This document shows, piece by piece, positions 1-8,784 of a DNA stretch of 64,000 nt. Within the stretch, counting starts at the first letter, position 1, and each line of letters starts with the position of its first letter. This stretch comes from DASXZH01 sp036502005 (GTDB lineage: Bacteria; Armatimonadota; Fimbriimonadia; Fimbriimonadales; Fimbriimonadaceae): assembly GCA_036502005.1 (NCBI GenBank), contig DASXZH010000030.1:1-64000 (forward strand), written 5' to 3'. The position numbers were made by a program, and so were the translations under genes. Under the pieces are notes generated by a model. That model saw nothing but the letters and a program-made list of their open reading frames with translations, was not told the DNA's origin and made no database searches.

Positions 1-1
1 C

Positions 2-136
2 GCAGCAGAAGGCACAAATGCCTTGATCCAAGAAGTGAAATTCGCAGCCAGAGGCTTCAGAACCTTCCAAGGGTTCAGAGTGGCCATTCTCTTTTTCCTG
101 GGGAGACTCAATCTCAACCCACAAAAAACCCCATAA
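2..136 (+). mobile_element. C-terminal fragment of a transposase gene
   Basis: An open frame enters from the left edge and ends at TAA 134-136, giving about 44 residues. It contains NALIQEVKFAARGFRTFQGF followed by a hydrophobic stretch and a Leu-Asn-rich end. The pattern (N-x-IQ-x-K-x-A-x-G-[FY]-R-x-F followed by a short hydrophobic tail ending near a Pro) is typical of the C-terminus of ISL3/IS204-type DDE transposases. Only the tail is visible, so it could be an intact insertion sequence continuing to the left or a remnant. I could not identify a terminal inverted repeat on the right side. Confidence 0.55.
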
Positions 137-140
137 TGCC

Positions 141-175
141 CAAATCCAAAATCCAAAATCGAAAATCAAAAATTT
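141..175. repeat. Imperfect tandem heptamer array, (aaaatcc)-type, 5 units
   Basis: Five consecutive 7-base units (caaatcc, aaaatcc, aaaatcg, aaaatca, aaaattt) directly follow the transposase stop codon. The form recalls the short tandemly repeated repetitive (STRR) heptamers of cyanobacteria. Units drift in sequence while the 7-base phase is kept. Confidence 0.75.
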
Positions 176-179
176 AAAA

Positions 180-203
180 GGCCCCCTGAGGGCGGTGGGG
201 GCC
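180..203 (-). terminator. Probable rho-independent terminator, minus strand
   Basis: A perfect 7-bp stem ggccccc/gggggcc (180-186 with 197-203) is followed on the minus strand by a T-rich run (ttttaaattttt). It would stop leftward transcription coming from the mannosidase side, although it lies over 550 bases from that stop codon. Confidence 0.45.
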
Positions 204-339
204 TGGTGCTTGTATGGTGTATGTGGGTCCCACAGGCTTTGCAACTAGCAGGACACATCTACGACCAGAGGTCTCAAACAAATGTTCCCGGGCTGTAGAG
301 TTTTTTATGGACAGAGTTTTTAAGGGAAATGGGAGACTC

Positions 340-615
340 GAATTTCACGCAAAGGCGCAAAGCCCGCAAGGCTGATTCGGTGCGTATTACGCTGCTTTCA
401 CGCCCTTAAGCTGCTTCGATTAAACTTTTCGGAATTTCACGCAAAGACGCAAAGCTCGCAAAGACAGATTGTGAGCTTATAGCGCTACTGTTAATTACGG
501 CACGGTATCAAGGATTTTGACTTCGCCCTTCGCCTACTCCGTGCGTTAGATTTGATCAACAAAGTTCCGGCCAACTCCCTCTTTGCGACCTTCGCGCCTT
601 TGCGTGAAATTCCGG
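340..615. repeat. Dispersed nonameric repeat, aatttcacgcaaaggcgcaaag type, three copies
   Basis: Copies at 340-369 and 431-465 lie on the plus strand and a third at 581-615 lies inverted. Each begins with a shared gaatttcacgcaaag-like core and continues with 9-base periodic gcaaag blocks. A degenerate relative is seen at 39098-39127. The copies are non-coding and close together, so local duplication is likely. Confidence 0.65.
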
Positions 616-726
616 AACTGTTTTGCCAAACGCAGCCTTTCAGCTCGTAACACCAAGTCCTCATCAGGGTGGTCTGCCGTAGCACCAAGTTGGCAACAAT
701 ACGCACAACGAGCAGTGAGGTCCCCC

Positions 727-754
727 TTCGACCTTCGACTTTCGACTTTCGATT
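727..754. repeat. Tandem heptamer array, (ttcgact)-type, 4 units
   Basis: Units ttcgacc, ttcgact, ttcgact, ttcgatt lie 5 bases before the mannosidase stop codon (on the minus strand, just downstream of it). In reverse complement this is agtcgaa, the same word as the array at 38841-38868. Confidence 0.75.
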
Positions 755-759
755 TAAAT

Positions 760-3700
760 TTAGCTATCAATCCGAATCGTCACGATCTCGAAAGGCTTGT
801 ACTCAAACAGCACATTCCCCTCGTGGATCTCTAGCTCGTGCAGCGGATTCTCGGCCAAATCGCAGAGCCAGGCTGCCTTCGGCGCTCTCGCGCAGTACAG
901 CTCGGTCTTGCCTCGGGCGTTGTGGCACTCATAGCATCGAACGATAATCCCGCCGTCCGCTTCCGCTTTCTTCACAGCCTCTATCACTACATTGGGGTCT
1001 TCGCAAACCACAAAGGAAGGAAGGCTGCCGTTTACGCCCTTGCTCTTGGGCAGCAGCGCGGCCCGTACGGGTGCATTAAGCGCGTAAGCGTTCTGAACCA
1101 CGCCCGCGTAGTTGTAGGGGCCGAAGTGGGGCAGAACCACATAGGTGAAGTGGTGGATGCCCATATCCGCATCGGGATCGGGCGCTTTGGCCGACTTGAG
1201 CAGGCTGAGCCGCATCAGGTTGCCATGAATATCGTGGCCGTACTTGCCGTTGTTGAGAATGGCCACGCCTTGATCGCCTTCGCTAAGGTCGGCCCACTTT
1301 TGGGCGCAGACTTCGAACCGGGCCACATCCCAACTTGTGTTAAAGTGGGTTGGCCGTTCCACGTTGCCAAACTGGATTTCGTAGGTGGCGCGGGGTGAGT
1401 TAATATTGACGGGGAAAGCGACCTTCAGCAGCTTGTCTTCCTCATGCCAGTCAACCTCGGTCTCAAAGGTGACGCCGGCGGTTGGTCCGAGGCTTATCTT
1501 CTGCTTGATCGTGCTCTGGTTGAAGCGACGGACGATCTGAATCGCGGCCCGAACGGGGCCTCGCTCGACGACTTCAATGCTTTCGCACTTGAGCAGGTTT
1601 TTAGCCGTTTCAAACGCGAAAATATCCACGTCCCATGCGCTCCAGTAGAGGGGTTTGTCATCCAGGATTTGGAACACGTTGCCAACCTTGCCAGGCTGAA
1701 TGAACTCGGTTCCATCCTCCAAAAGGATCATGCTGGTGATATTGCCGTTGGCATCAAAGCGAACGGAAATCTCGTCGTTTTCTAGCCTTCTGTTGCTCAC
1801 TTTCAGCCGCTGACGGCTGGTGGGGTGGGCGTCGGTCAGGTCGCCGACGGCGACCGCGCCAAGGGCAACCTCGGGGGCGGCAAAAATCAGTGATCGGCCT
1901 TGCTCAAAAGAGGTGGTCTCCTGAACCGGGATGATCTCATCGCCAAGCGTTAATGAAGCGGGCGTGTAGTCTTCGTTCCAGGGGATTGATGCGATGCCAG
2001 GAACAGTCGCGTTCTGGAAGATCGCGATCGGGTGCTCCATCGCGCTTGTATCGAACTTCGAGCCTATGTTGACCAGGCTCTCGCCAATAATTCTATCGGT
2101 TGTTGCCCGCACCTTGGCATATTCCGCGAGGCTGTCCACATAGACTTCCTTAACCGAAGATCCCGGAATGATATCGTGGAACTGGTTCAGCAGAACCAGC
2201 TTCCAGGCCGCTTCCAAATCAGCAGCGGGGTATTTCTTGGGAAAGTCGTCTCGGAAGCAGGCCAGAAGTTCTGCATCGCGCAAAGCGAACTCGCAAAGAC
2301 GGTTCTGCCGCTTGTTTGCTGCCTGGCTGGTGTAAGTTCCACGGTGGAACTCGGCGTACAGTTCTCCGACCCAAGTGAGCAAATCCTTGCTGCGTGCTCG
2401 GGCATCTTGGAAGAACTCTTTGGCCGTCTTGCCAAACTGGATCTCCGGATAGCCGGAGGCGATTTTTGCCCGTCGCAAATATTCGATGTGCTTCTCGGTC
2501 GGACCGCCGCCGCCATCGCCCCAGCCATAAACGTACAGGGATTGGTCGGACCTGGCATCGTCTCGGTGGTTAGCCACGCTCCCAAGGATCTGGGCGGGCG
2601 AAGAATCGCCGGTGTAGGTATCGGAAGGCGGGAAATGGGTCCAAACCCGGCTGCCATCAATGCCCTGCCACCAGAAAGTGTTGTGCGGGAAGCGGTTGAT
2701 TTGGTTCCAACTAATCTTCTGGGTGAGGAAGTAGTTGATGTTGAATTTGGTAAGAATTTGCGGAATCGCCGCCGAGTAGCCGAAAACGTCGGGCAGCCAC
2801 ATATCGTGGGTTTCGTACCCCAGCTTCTGTTTAAAGTAGGCACGGCCGTACAAGAACTGGCGCACCAAAGACTCTGCACCAGTTAGATTGCAATCTGCCT
2901 CAACCCACATGGAGCCAACCGGCTCCCATTGACCCCTGGCTGTTGCTTCTTTAACCTTCTCGAACAGCTCTGGATATTCCTTTTCCAGCCACTCGTATTG
3001 AGAGGCCTGCGAGTGGGCGAAGATGTACTCTGGGTATCGGTCTATCAGCCCAAGCTGGGTGGCCGTCGTATGGGCCATTTTCTGCTTGGTGATGCTGATC
3101 GGCCATAGCCAGGCCGTATCCAGGTGGGCGTGCCCAACCGGGGTAATGGCGTGGGGCAGCGAAGAATCGCTGGCTGTAAAGGCATCACGCACCATGCGGC
3201 GGCATCGGGCAAACGTGTCACGCCGGGTGTATGAATAAAAATTGCAAACGTCGTCCAACGCCCGCATCAGAACCGCATAAGTTGGATCGGTTTCCGGTAG
3301 GGCCATCATCGTATCATAGGCAAATGAGCAATCGTAAAGAAGGTCCGAAAGCTCCCGGTCCACGATAGCGAGATAAACCTCACCAACCGTTTCCACCAAC
3401 TGCTCACGAGGCAGTTCCCGGCGGTGGACCCTGCACTGCGGATTTCGCGTGTAGGATTCGATATAGAGATTGACCTTTTCACCGCCTTGAGCGGTTGGGA
3501 AAAGGGTGGTGACGCTATGAGGCTCGTCTACCCCTCGCCAGGGCGAATTGCCCTTCCAAATGGTTCGCTCTCCGCCGACTTCAGCGATAAGGCCAACCTC
3601 TTCTCCGGCAAAATCTTTGGGTACGCTGCCGCTGATCCTGAACCAGAAAGTAGTGTAAGCAGGGCCAAATTTAAAGCCCTCGGTTACGGGCTCCCAATTG

Positions 3701-3849
3701 GTGCTTTTCTTAGCCTGGGCCGCATTCTTATGCGGTTCCTTGCATATCTCGATTTGGAGGGGGACGTTCCCTCGGTACAGCTTTTCCTTGAGTTCGTAAT
3801 CAATAAATTGCTTGATTCGTCCAGACGTGATTTTGGGGTGCTTTAACAT
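760..3849 (-). CDS. Alpha-mannosidase, glycoside hydrolase family 38
   Basis: Retaining exo-alpha-mannosidase of 1029 residues, the usual length for class II/cytosolic-type GH38 enzymes. The zinc and catalytic signature GHAHLDTAWLWP lies at residues 239-250 (His240, Asp242-244 region), and the likely nucleophile Asp is in SMWVEADCN near residue 319. A second conserved block, MWLPDVFGYSAAIPQIL, follows. C-terminal beta-rich domains are present. No signal peptide is seen, so a cytoplasmic enzyme trimming imported mannosides is likely. The ATG at 3849 has only a weak ribosome site. It is divergently arranged with the DprA-like gene and stands alone; substrate linkage cannot be read from sequence. 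Confidence 0.95.
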   Translation of the reverse strand: MLKHPKITSGRIKQFIDYELKEKLYRGNVPLQIEICKEPHKNAAQAKKSTNWEPVTEGFKFGPAYTTFWFRISGSVPKDFAGEEVGLIAEVGGERTIWKGNSPWRGVDEPHSVTTLFPTAQGGEKVNLYIESYTRNPQCRVHRRELPREQLVETVGEVYLAIVDRELSDLLYDCSFAYDTMMALPETDPTYAVLMRALDDVCNFYSYTRRDTFARCRRMVRDAFTASDSSLPHAITPVGHAHLDTAWLWPISITKQKMAHTTATQLGLIDRYPEYIFAHSQASQYEWLEKEYPELFEKVKEATARGQWEPVGSMWVEADCNLTGAESLVRQFLYGRAYFKQKLGYETHDMWLPDVFGYSAAIPQILTKFNINYFLTQKISWNQINRFPHNTFWWQGIDGSRVWTHFPPSDTYTGDSSPAQILGSVANHRDDARSDQSLYVYGWGDGGGGPTEKHIEYLRRAKIASGYPEIQFGKTAKEFFQDARARSKDLLTWVGELYAEFHRGTYTSQAANKRQNRLCEFALRDAELLACFRDDFPKKYPAADLEAAWKLVLLNQFHDIIPGSSVKEVYVDSLAEYAKVRATTDRIIGESLVNIGSKFDTSAMEHPIAIFQNATVPGIASIPWNEDYTPASLTLGDEIIPVQETTSFEQGRSLIFAAPEVALGAVAVGDLTDAHPTSRQRLKVSNRRLENDEISVRFDANGNITSMILLEDGTEFIQPGKVGNVFQILDDKPLYWSAWDVDIFAFETAKNLLKCESIEVVERGPVRAAIQIVRRFNQSTIKQKISLGPTAGVTFETEVDWHEEDKLLKVAFPVNINSPRATYEIQFGNVERPTHFNTSWDVARFEVCAQKWADLSEGDQGVAILNNGKYGHDIHGNLMRLSLLKSAKAPDPDADMGIHHFTYVVLPHFGPYNYAGVVQNAYALNAPVRAALLPKSKGVNGSLPSFVVCEDPNVVIEAVKKAEADGGIIVRCYECHNARGKTELYCARAPKAAWLCDLAENPLHELEIHEGNVLFEYKPFEIVTIRIDS

Positions 3850-3943
3850 GCCGGGGCAGGAAGTTTACTCATCTGCCGCGTTTTTTGTCTTACAAGGTTT
3901 CATTTGTGGCACTTTAAATGGTTGAAGCGGTAAGATCAAGGGT

Positions 3944-4825
3944 ATGGAAGTTAGTGATCATACGATTGCTACTACACTTACGGCGCTCTACCTTATAGGT
4001 GCAAGGGAGGGCCCTCCGTCGCCGCGCCAGAAATGGCAAGGAATTGAGCGCACTTTGCGCGAGGAATCTCCCTCGCTGGAAGAAGTCGAGCGTCTTTTGA
4101 AATCCAGCGGATACTGGCTGGAATCCGGGGTTCTCGCCACACCTGGGGTTATTGCAAAAGCCGAGCGGCTCGTTCGAGGAGGGAAGGTCCTTACTTCCAA
4201 CATGGAAAGTTACCCAGGTAGGTGGCTTCGAGTTTTGGGTGGTCTGGCACCTCCGGCTCTCTGGCTGCAAGGCGCATTCCCTTTGGAAGAGTTTTTTACG
4301 GTGGTGGGGAGCCGCGATACCACGCCAGCAGCATTGAAATTTGCTGGAGAGGCCGGGGAGGAAGCGGTGCATCGCGGGTTCGCCGTCGCTTCGGGTGGCG
4401 CTTATGGTTGCGATCGCGCCGCCGCCAGGGGCGCCATGCGCGCAGTAAACGCAGCGGGCGCCGGAGTTAAAGTTGTTGAGATTTTGCCTTATGGGATCGA
4501 GTTGGCACGGGTTCGTAATACGATACAGGTTTCCTTATGTGCTCCTCGTGAGATATTTTCTGGACCGGCAGCTATGGAACGCAATAGGCTACTTTATGCA
4601 CTTTCGGATAGAAGTCTCGTGGCGGCTGTTCGGTTCAAAGAAGGCGGCACTTGGCGTGGGGCTTGCGAATGCCTTCGGCGGCGTTCATCTACAATCCTCG
4701 TGCGCGATGATGGCTCGGAAGGGGTGCGGGCGTTGCAAGGTTTGGGCGCAGTTCCGGTTCGGACTATAGAGGACGTTTTTGAAGTTGAAGCTGAGGAACT
4801 TAGGCCAGTCTTGGGGATGTTTTAG
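3944..4825 (+). CDS. Divergent DprA/Smf-like (SLOG fold) protein
   Basis: A 293-residue protein with the Rossmann-like core of DprA: FTVVGSRDTT (near residue 120), VASGGAYGCDRAAARGAM and, later, MERNRLLYALSDRSLVA followed by GGTW. These match the nucleotide/ssDNA-binding motifs of the canonical DprA elsewhere in this window (42.7-43.6 kb), but overall it is much diverged, lacks the C-terminal winged helix and has its own ~80-residue N-terminal part. DprA proteins load RecA on incoming single-stranded DNA; whether this one does so is unknown. Directly downstream is a VapBC-type pair. Other members of the SLOG superfamily act in conflict systems, so a defence role is an alternative. Confidence 0.75.
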   Translation: MEVSDHTIATTLTALYLIGAREGPPSPRQKWQGIERTLREESPSLEEVERLLKSSGYWLESGVLATPGVIAKAERLVRGGKVLTSNMESYPGRWLRVLGGLAPPALWLQGAFPLEEFFTVVGSRDTTPAALKFAGEAGEEAVHRGFAVASGGAYGCDRAAARGAMRAVNAAGAGVKVVEILPYGIELARVRNTIQVSLCAPREIFSGPAAMERNRLLYALSDRSLVAAVRFKEGGTWRGACECLRRRSSTILVRDDGSEGVRALQGLGAVPVRTIEDVFEVEAEELRPVLGMF

Positions 4826-4884
4826 GTTGAGGTAATCCAATTGATTTCGAGAACCGAATTGTACAATAGGGCAGCAGGTATTGA

Positions 4885-5160
4885 ATGAGTTTAGAACCAC
4901 TTCCGCCGAAGATTGAACGTGGCGTCGAACGTTACGCCCGAGAACAGCACATTAGCCATGATGAGGCTCTCCTTAAGCTTATTGAAACTGGTCTGACAGC
5001 CGCCAAAACGTCCGGCAAAGCGACGGATGCGGCAAACATTCGGATTCCCGGCCTACCGGCCGAACCTATGAGTGCCGGTGACGCCGCCATCGTTGACGAG
5101 GCTATGGCTTTAGTGATCGAGGCGCGCCGAGATCGCTCGGAGAGACTCTTCGGTGCCTAA
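4885..5160 (+). CDS. Antitoxin of a VapBC-type pair
   Basis: A 91-residue protein with an N-terminal helical segment (PPKIERGVERYAREQHISHD) that could form a small DNA-binding domain, followed by a polar tail rich in Ala, Asp and Arg suitable for binding the toxin. It overlaps the PIN-domain toxin gene by 8 bases. Identification rests mainly on that partner and on size; the fold itself is not recognisable by eye. VapB antitoxins normally autoregulate their operon. A possible -10 (tacaat, near 4861) lies just upstream. Confidence 0.7.
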   Translation: MSLEPLPPKIERGVERYAREQHISHDEALLKLIETGLTAAKTSGKATDAANIRIPGLPAEPMSAGDAAIVDEAMALVIEARRDRSERLFGA

Positions 5161-5575
5161 AACCGTTCTCGACACGGACACCCTGTCAGAAATTTACAAG
5201 GCCCAAAACAAGGTGGTGTTGGCGAACGCTGGAGCCTATCTTCAGCATCATAGTCGGCTTTCCTACACGAGCACCAGCGCAAGTGAACTCCTGTTTGGCC
5301 TTTATGCGAAGGATGCCAAAAAACAAATTCATCGGGCCAAAACTGTCCTAAAGGCAAATGAAGAAGTCGTGCCAACTTCCGAGGACTACTGGCTTGTCGC
5401 GGAAATAAACGCCGCATTAAAGCGGACGGGCAAACCCATCGGGGAAGGAGATTCGATGATTGCGGCAGTTGTAATAAATAGGGGCCTTAAGCTGGCCACG
5501 GGCAACACAAAACATTACCGCTTCGTTGTCGACGCTGGCTTTCCAATGAGCCTGGTGGATTGGCGTGAGTCATAA
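5153..5575 (+). CDS. VapC-family PIN-domain ribonuclease toxin
   Basis: A 140-residue PIN-domain protein starting with GTG inside the end of the antitoxin gene. Acidic active-site residues are in place: VLDTDTLSE near the N-terminus, SASELLFG, GDSMIAAVV and TGNTKHY near the C-terminus. VapC toxins are Mg-dependent RNases that cut tRNA or rRNA and are held inactive by VapB. The reading frame after it (threonine dehydrogenase) is open into its 3' end, but I place that start downstream. Function as a toxin is a family inference. Confidence 0.9.
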   Translation: MPKTVLDTDTLSEIYKAQNKVVLANAGAYLQHHSRLSYTSTSASELLFGLYAKDAKKQIHRAKTVLKANEEVVPTSEDYWLVAEINAALKRTGKPIGEGDSMIAAVVINRGLKLATGNTKHYRFVVDAGFPMSLVDWRES

Positions 5576-5678
5576 AGAATTGGGTTTAGAACAAGCCGCT
5601 CAGATTCCTCAAATCCGCTCCAATCTCGCCATCTTTCTTTCACCGCGCAGCCGCGCCCAGCCGGTAACATCTAGCCCT

Positions 5679-6707
5679 GTGAAAGCTATTGCAAAGGTGC
5701 GACCAGCTCCGGGAGTCGAGATTATCGATGCTCCCGAACCAGAGACCCGAGAGGGTACGGTCAAGATCAAACTCGAAGCTGCCTCCGTCTGTGGAACCGA
5801 TTTACATATTTACAACTGGGACCCTTGGTCCGCGTCCCGCATCAAGCCTCCAAGAATCATCGGCCACGAATTTTGCGGCACGATTGTAGAAGTTGGCAAG
5901 GGTGCCGAACATCGGCAAATCGGCGAGTTCGTCTCCAGCGAATCCCACATCGTTTGTGGCCATTGCGTGCAGTGCCTGCACGGCCAAGGCCATGTTTGCG
6001 TAAACACTCGAATATTGGGTGTAGATGTCGACGGCGGCTTTGCCGAATACGCGGTGATTCCGGAGCAGAACGCCCGCCCGACCAGTCGTCAGATCCCTAT
6101 CGGCATCGCCTGCTTTCAAGATGCCCTTGGCAACGCTGTCCACACGGTGATGGACGGTCCTGTCAAAGATTGCTCGATCCTAATTACGGGCATGGGCCCG
6201 ATCGGGCTCTTTGCAGCAGAAATCTGCAAAGTGCTCGGCGCCAGAAAAGTCGTCGGCACAGAAGTCAGCGAATATCGAATAAAGATCGCCGAAGAAATCG
6301 GCGTCGATGTGGTTCTCAACCCCACAAAGTGCAACGTCCCCGAGGAGCTTCTAAAACTAGAACCAGGCGGCTTCGATGGCACGCTGGAAATGTCCGGGCA
6401 TCCCTCTTCACTGGATATCGCCATTCGTCACACCCGTCCCGGCGGCCGTGTAAGCATGCTCGGTGTGTTCGCGGAAAGCGACCAATGCATGCACATCAAC
6501 GATATGATTTTTAAGGGTCTGACAGTTCAGGGGATCGTGGGGCGCAAGCTTTGGGAAACCTGGGACCAGATGCATGAGCTCCTCACAAAGCACGAGTTAA
6601 ACCTAAAACCGGTCGTCACCCACACCATGCATTTCACGCAGTTCCAAGAGGCAATGGAGCTTATGAAGAAGGGCCAAGCCGGCAAAGTCGTTTTCCTATT
6701 CGACTAA
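5679..6707 (+). CDS. tdh: L-threonine 3-dehydrogenase (zinc-dependent MDR)
   Basis: Zinc-containing medium-chain dehydrogenase that oxidises L-threonine to 2-amino-3-ketobutyrate with NAD. The catalytic zinc ligand lies in SVCGTDLHIYNWD, followed by GHEFCG; the structural zinc cysteines are in CGHCVQCLHGQGHVC; the NAD site is GMGPIGLFAAEICK. I choose the GTG at 5679, which gives 342 residues, matching the family length of about 341 and the usual N-terminus KAIAKVRPAPG; an upstream start would add 38 unrelated residues overlapping vapC. No kbl (2-amino-3-ketobutyrate ligase) gene is adjacent. Related sorbitol dehydrogenases are less likely given the YNWD motif. Confidence 0.9.
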   Translation: MKAIAKVRPAPGVEIIDAPEPETREGTVKIKLEAASVCGTDLHIYNWDPWSASRIKPPRIIGHEFCGTIVEVGKGAEHRQIGEFVSSESHIVCGHCVQCLHGQGHVCVNTRILGVDVDGGFAEYAVIPEQNARPTSRQIPIGIACFQDALGNAVHTVMDGPVKDCSILITGMGPIGLFAAEICKVLGARKVVGTEVSEYRIKIAEEIGVDVVLNPTKCNVPEELLKLEPGGFDGTLEMSGHPSSLDIAIRHTRPGGRVSMLGVFAESDQCMHINDMIFKGLTVQGIVGRKLWETWDQMHELLTKHELNLKPVVTHTMHFTQFQEAMELMKKGQAGKVVFLFD

Positions 6708-6716
6708 CTCCCAATG

Positions 6717-6751
6717 GATTTTCGATTGTCGATTCTCGATTTTCGATTGTG
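6717..6751. repeat. Tandem heptamer array, (gattttc)-type, 5 units
   Basis: Units gattttc, gattgtc, gattctc, gattttc, gattgtg start 9 bases after the tdh stop codon. Reverse complement gives gaaaatc, the same word family as the array at 141-175. Confidence 0.75.
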
Positions 6752-6857
6752 ACGGGAGTTTTCGCCCTCGCATACGAGGGGCACCTTGAAGAGCATTTTG
6801 AATCGGCCTTGGTTAACTCCTGATTTAGTTGAACCCGTACCGGTAAACTGCCTTCTT

Positions 6858-8720
6858 ATGAAGGTTGCTGTTTTGCCGTTCAATGTTACGGATGGCACGA
6901 AACCGGCTCTGGGACGCCAGTTAGCCAACGTAATCGCGGAAACGGTGAAGGCCGCCACCGGCGCAGATATTAACTCCGTCAACTACCTCGCCCAAGTTCA
7001 AGAGGGCGGCGAGCAGCGTGCCGCGTTTGTGAACATGGGAACGACCTTAGCAGAGCGGTCCTTTTTTGAACCGCTTTTCAATGAAGCTGGTGCAGAGAAA
7101 ATCATGCATGGCCTTATGGAACAGACGGAAACTGGATTTGCCGTGCATGTCCGCTTTGAAGCCAAAGACTCCGAGACCCCTCTTCTCGATGAGCAGCAAA
7201 GCTTCGCCACGTCGGAGCTTTTCTCGCAAATGCATTGGCTGATGCAGAAACTTGCCGGACAAGCCGGTGTTAACCTCCCGCCTGCGCTGCAAGAGAAGCT
7301 GGATGTTGGGACCACAAGCCCGGAGGCTTTCCTTGCTTTTCTTGAAGGGTACGACGGCCTCCTTTACGTTCAACAGGCAAACGGAAAAGTTGTTAATGAA
7401 TTCCAGCCAAACAACGCTCTGGAAGTTTTGCTAAAAGCCCTGGAGTTGGATCCAAAGTTCCAGCCGGCTTTTGATACGGCGATTCAGTTCTGCCGGGCGT
7501 GTGCCCACTTCAGAATTGGCACGTTCCAATTTGTTGAATCGACCCTTAAACAACTCGGGGAAATGGTGCCCGGCGACTATCGTCCGATGAGCGCCCTCGG
7601 TGAGGTTTTCCAAGAAATGGGCGACATGGCCCAATCCTCGAACTACTATGAAAAAGCGATCGCCGCCCATGAAGCACTTGGCGACGAGATCGACCCGGTC
7701 CTCTTAAATGAGCGCGGCGTGCTTTATTCCAGATTGGGCATGGTACAGCTAAATCTGGGAATGCCTGTCAATGCGGAACGAAATTTCCGCAAAGCGATCG
7801 AGTTGGAAGACGACGAAAAAGCATCGCTCGATATGCTCTCCTCGGTTCTTGCCCAAACCAACCGTCAGCATGAAATCGTTGGACTGTGGAAGGACGAAGC
7901 AGCCCGAAACCCCAAGAGCGCAAAAGCGCGAACCCGCTATGCGACAGCTTTGATCTCGACAGGCCAAAAAGAAGAGGGCATTCGAGCCTTCGATGAAGCG
8001 ATCGACGACTTGGAAGACAAGGTCATGGTAAAGCGATTCTACGCGCCGATCCTCTCGCAAACCGGCGATTTGGATCGCGCCATGGATTTTTATGAAGACT
8101 GCCTGGATGTTGCCCCTAACGATATTCCGCTAATGATCGAATACGCCAACACGCTCAAGTCAGCCGATCGAGAGTTCGAAGTGCCGCAGGTGCTTAGAAA
8201 TATCCTTGCCAGCAATCCCGATCTTTCCACAAAGGCCCAGGCCCTCGCTTGGCTTATCGAGATCGAGCAGCCGAAGCGCGTTGAAGTTGTTGAAGAAGCC
8301 CGCAAGCAGTTAGAAGAGGGCGATGCAGAAACGGCAATTAAAGATCTAAAACCGCTTCGCAACTGGCTGGCGGACTATTGGAAGCTTTGGGCCGTGCTGA
8401 GTGTGGCGTTCAACCGGCTAGAAATGCCCGAAGAAGCGCAGGATGCCGCCAACCGGCTCCTAAACCTATTTCCAACCTACGAACCGGCTTACGCGGAGAT
8501 GGTAAACGCATTAACAAAACTAGGGAGAGACGAAGAGGCGTACAATGTTATGCGGCACGCGGCGAACAACGTGGGATCGCTTGGAGTGCATGTGAACTTG
8601 GCGCTAGCTGCAAAGCGGGCGGGCCATGACGAAGAGGCACGAAGCATCGTGCAGCAGCTTCGCCAAGCCGTTGGGCCCAATGAAGAGTTGGAGCAAACCT
8701 TTGCCGAAATCGAAGCCTAG
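6858..8720 (+). CDS. TPR-repeat protein with TolB/FlgO-like N-terminal domain
   Basis: A 620-residue protein when started at ATG 6858 (MKVAVLPFNVTDGTKPALG). The opening VAVLPF motif is typical of a domain found ahead of TPRs in adenylate-cyclase-associated and FlgO-like proteins. Residues from about 200 onward form repeated helical pairs of TPR type (for example ALGEVFQEMGDMAQSSNYYEKA and LLNERGVLYSRLGMVQLNLG). No signal peptide or membrane segment is seen with this start, so it probably acts as a cytoplasmic scaffold. A longer start at 6786 adds 24 residues. It may be cotranscribed with the following HTTM unit. Precise role unknown. Confidence 0.8.
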   Translation: MKVAVLPFNVTDGTKPALGRQLANVIAETVKAATGADINSVNYLAQVQEGGEQRAAFVNMGTTLAERSFFEPLFNEAGAEKIMHGLMEQTETGFAVHVRFEAKDSETPLLDEQQSFATSELFSQMHWLMQKLAGQAGVNLPPALQEKLDVGTTSPEAFLAFLEGYDGLLYVQQANGKVVNEFQPNNALEVLLKALELDPKFQPAFDTAIQFCRACAHFRIGTFQFVESTLKQLGEMVPGDYRPMSALGEVFQEMGDMAQSSNYYEKAIAAHEALGDEIDPVLLNERGVLYSRLGMVQLNLGMPVNAERNFRKAIELEDDEKASLDMLSSVLAQTNRQHEIVGLWKDEAARNPKSAKARTRYATALISTGQKEEGIRAFDEAIDDLEDKVMVKRFYAPILSQTGDLDRAMDFYEDCLDVAPNDIPLMIEYANTLKSADREFEVPQVLRNILASNPDLSTKAQALAWLIEIEQPKRVEVVEEARKQLEEGDAETAIKDLKPLRNWLADYWKLWAVLSVAFNRLEMPEEAQDAANRLLNLFPTYEPAYAEMVNALTKLGRDEEAYNVMRHAANNVGSLGVHVNLALAAKRAGHDEEARSIVQQLRQAVGPNEELEQTFAEIEA

Positions 8721-8784
8721 CAAACCCTATAGACCTTCGACACTGAAGGCCCGCATCGAGACCCAAGATAGCGCGGGCGGCCCG

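Larger units (their letters stand above)
137..759. other. Gene-free, repeat-rich gap
   Basis: About 620 bases without a credible gene. It holds a heptamer array (141-175), a GC-rich hairpin (180-203), three copies of a cgcaaag-type nonamer repeat (340-369, 431-465, inverted at 581-615) and a second heptamer array (727-754) that abuts the mannosidase stop. The short reading frames here run across the repeats in both directions and are not convincing. Confidence 0.7.

Noticed and set aside
141..175. Heptamer arrays considered as CRISPR repeats
   Set aside because: Units are directly tandem with no spacers and are far too short for CRISPR; no cas genes in the window.
2032..2886. Long plus-strand open frame (284 codons) opposite the mannosidase gene
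   Set aside because: It lies fully antisense to a strongly conserved GH38 coding region and shows no family motif; a codon-bias shadow.
5565..5678. Upstream extension of the threonine dehydrogenase gene
   Set aside because: The extra 38 residues overlap vapC, have no family similarity, and the GTG at 5679 gives the normal family length and N-terminus.
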